A DNA stretch of 6,564 nt, from the NCBI GenBank assembly GCA_003645435.1, contig QNFD01000160.1, forward strand, positions 1 to 6,564. The letters are read 5' to 3'. The notes beneath the pieces are model-generated. The model saw nothing but the letters and a program-made list of their open reading frames with translations. It did not search any database and was not told where the DNA came from. This document shows, in pieces, positions 6,143 to 6,564 of this stretch. Origin of the DNA: Gammaproteobacteria bacterium. Its GTDB lineage: Bacteria; Pseudomonadota; Gammaproteobacteria; GCA-001735895. Position 1 is the stretch's first letter. Each line of letters begins with the position of its first letter. A program made the translations under genes and the position numbers.

Positions 6143-6564
6143 ATGACTAGAATAGATTTAAGCCCACTTTACCGCAGCAGTATTGGCTTTGACCGCATGG
6201 GTTCATTGTTGGATTCAGCGCTGCGTTCCGAAAAAACAACTGGCGGATACCCGCCCTACGACATCGAAGTTCGTGGTGATAACCAGTATGCCATCACCCT
6301 GGCGGTTGCTGGTTTCGAGCAAAGCGAACTCGACATCCAGGTAGAAAAAGGCGTGCTTACCGTCCGCGGTAAAAAGGACGAAGACAATTCAGATCGCAAC
6401 TACCTTTACCAGGGAATCGCCAACCGGGCGTTTGAACGCAAGTTTAACCTTGCCGATCACGTCGAAGTTTCCGGTGCTGATTTGAATAATGGTTTGCTCA
6501 CCGTCCAGCTGGTGAAGGAAATCCCAGAGGCGATGAAGCCGAAATCAATCGAGATAAACCTGTC
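6143..6564 (+). CDS. ibpA: Small heat-shock protein IbpA/Hsp20 (3' end beyond window)
   Basis: ATP-independent holdase chaperone of the cytoplasm that binds unfolding proteins and inclusion bodies and passes them to DnaK/ClpB. I read 140 codons in frame from ATG 6143 to the edge. The N-terminus LSPLYRSSIGFDRM (6-19) and the segments GGYPPYDIEV (34-43), AVAGFEQSELDI (54-65), YLYQGIANRAFERKFNLAD (87-105) and NGLLTV (116-121) follow E. coli IbpA closely. The alpha-crystallin domain spans about 36-128. The C-terminal I-x-I motif that docks into neighbouring subunits is Ile136-Glu-Ile138. E. coli IbpA is 137 residues, so probably only a short tail is missing. It has its own heat-shock-like promoter and structured leader, so it is likely transcribed apart from the kinase gene. 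Confidence 0.93.
   Translation, partial: MTRIDLSPLYRSSIGFDRMGSLLDSALRSEKTTGGYPPYDIEVRGDNQYAITLAVAGFEQSELDIQVEKGVLTVRGKKDEDNSDRNYLYQGIANRAFERKFNLADHVEVSGADLNNGLLTVQLVKEIPEAMKPKSIEINL

Noticed and set aside
1..6564. CRISPR array, tRNA, rRNA, insertion sequence or phage attachment site
   Set aside because: No regularly spaced repeats, cloverleaf-like segment, transposase motif or terminal inverted repeats with target duplication were seen on either strand.

Overview
The window carries four genes and reads like chromosomal DNA of a gammaproteobacterium. The left gene matches the proteobacterial type of DapC, the right gene is very close to enterobacterial IbpA, and base composition looks moderate (by eye, a little under 50% GC). 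Nothing points to a phage, plasmid or insertion sequence. Assignment below class level is not supported.

Layout. (1) Bases 1-1065, minus strand: dapC, succinyldiaminopimelate aminotransferase, cut at its C-terminus by the window edge. (2) 1066-1419: divergent intergenic region with clustered direct and inverted repeats. (3) 1420-1704, plus: a 94-residue DUF4242 protein, followed by tandem hairpins, the last of which looks like a rho-independent terminator. (4) 1796-2131: non-coding leader with several palindromes. (5) 2132-5944, plus: a 1270-residue soluble sensory protein with the order coiled coil-PAS-PAS-HisKA-HATPase-REC-HPt-REC-EAL. (6) 5945-6142: probable terminator, then a heat-shock-like promoter and a structured leader resembling a ROSE RNA thermometer. 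(7) 6143-6564, plus: an IbpA/Hsp20 small heat-shock protein, cut just before or at its C-terminus.

The most interesting object is the 1270-residue protein. It appears to hold a whole four-step phosphorelay (His362, Asp655, His800, Asp932) and its c-di-GMP phosphodiesterase output in one chain. The last 390 or so residues are collinear with RocR-type REC-EAL response regulators, and every catalytic residue is present. Every expected phosphosite is also present, so the chain could in principle sense, relay and degrade c-di-GMP without a partner protein. The second point of interest is the ibpA leader, where a UUGCU-containing strand can pair with the Shine-Dalgarno sequence, as in ROSE elements.

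The genes do not look like one operon. dapC is divergent, and each plus-strand gene has its own leader and a plausible terminator behind it. Any functional link among c-di-GMP signalling, the DUF4242 protein and heat shock is not demonstrated by the sequence.
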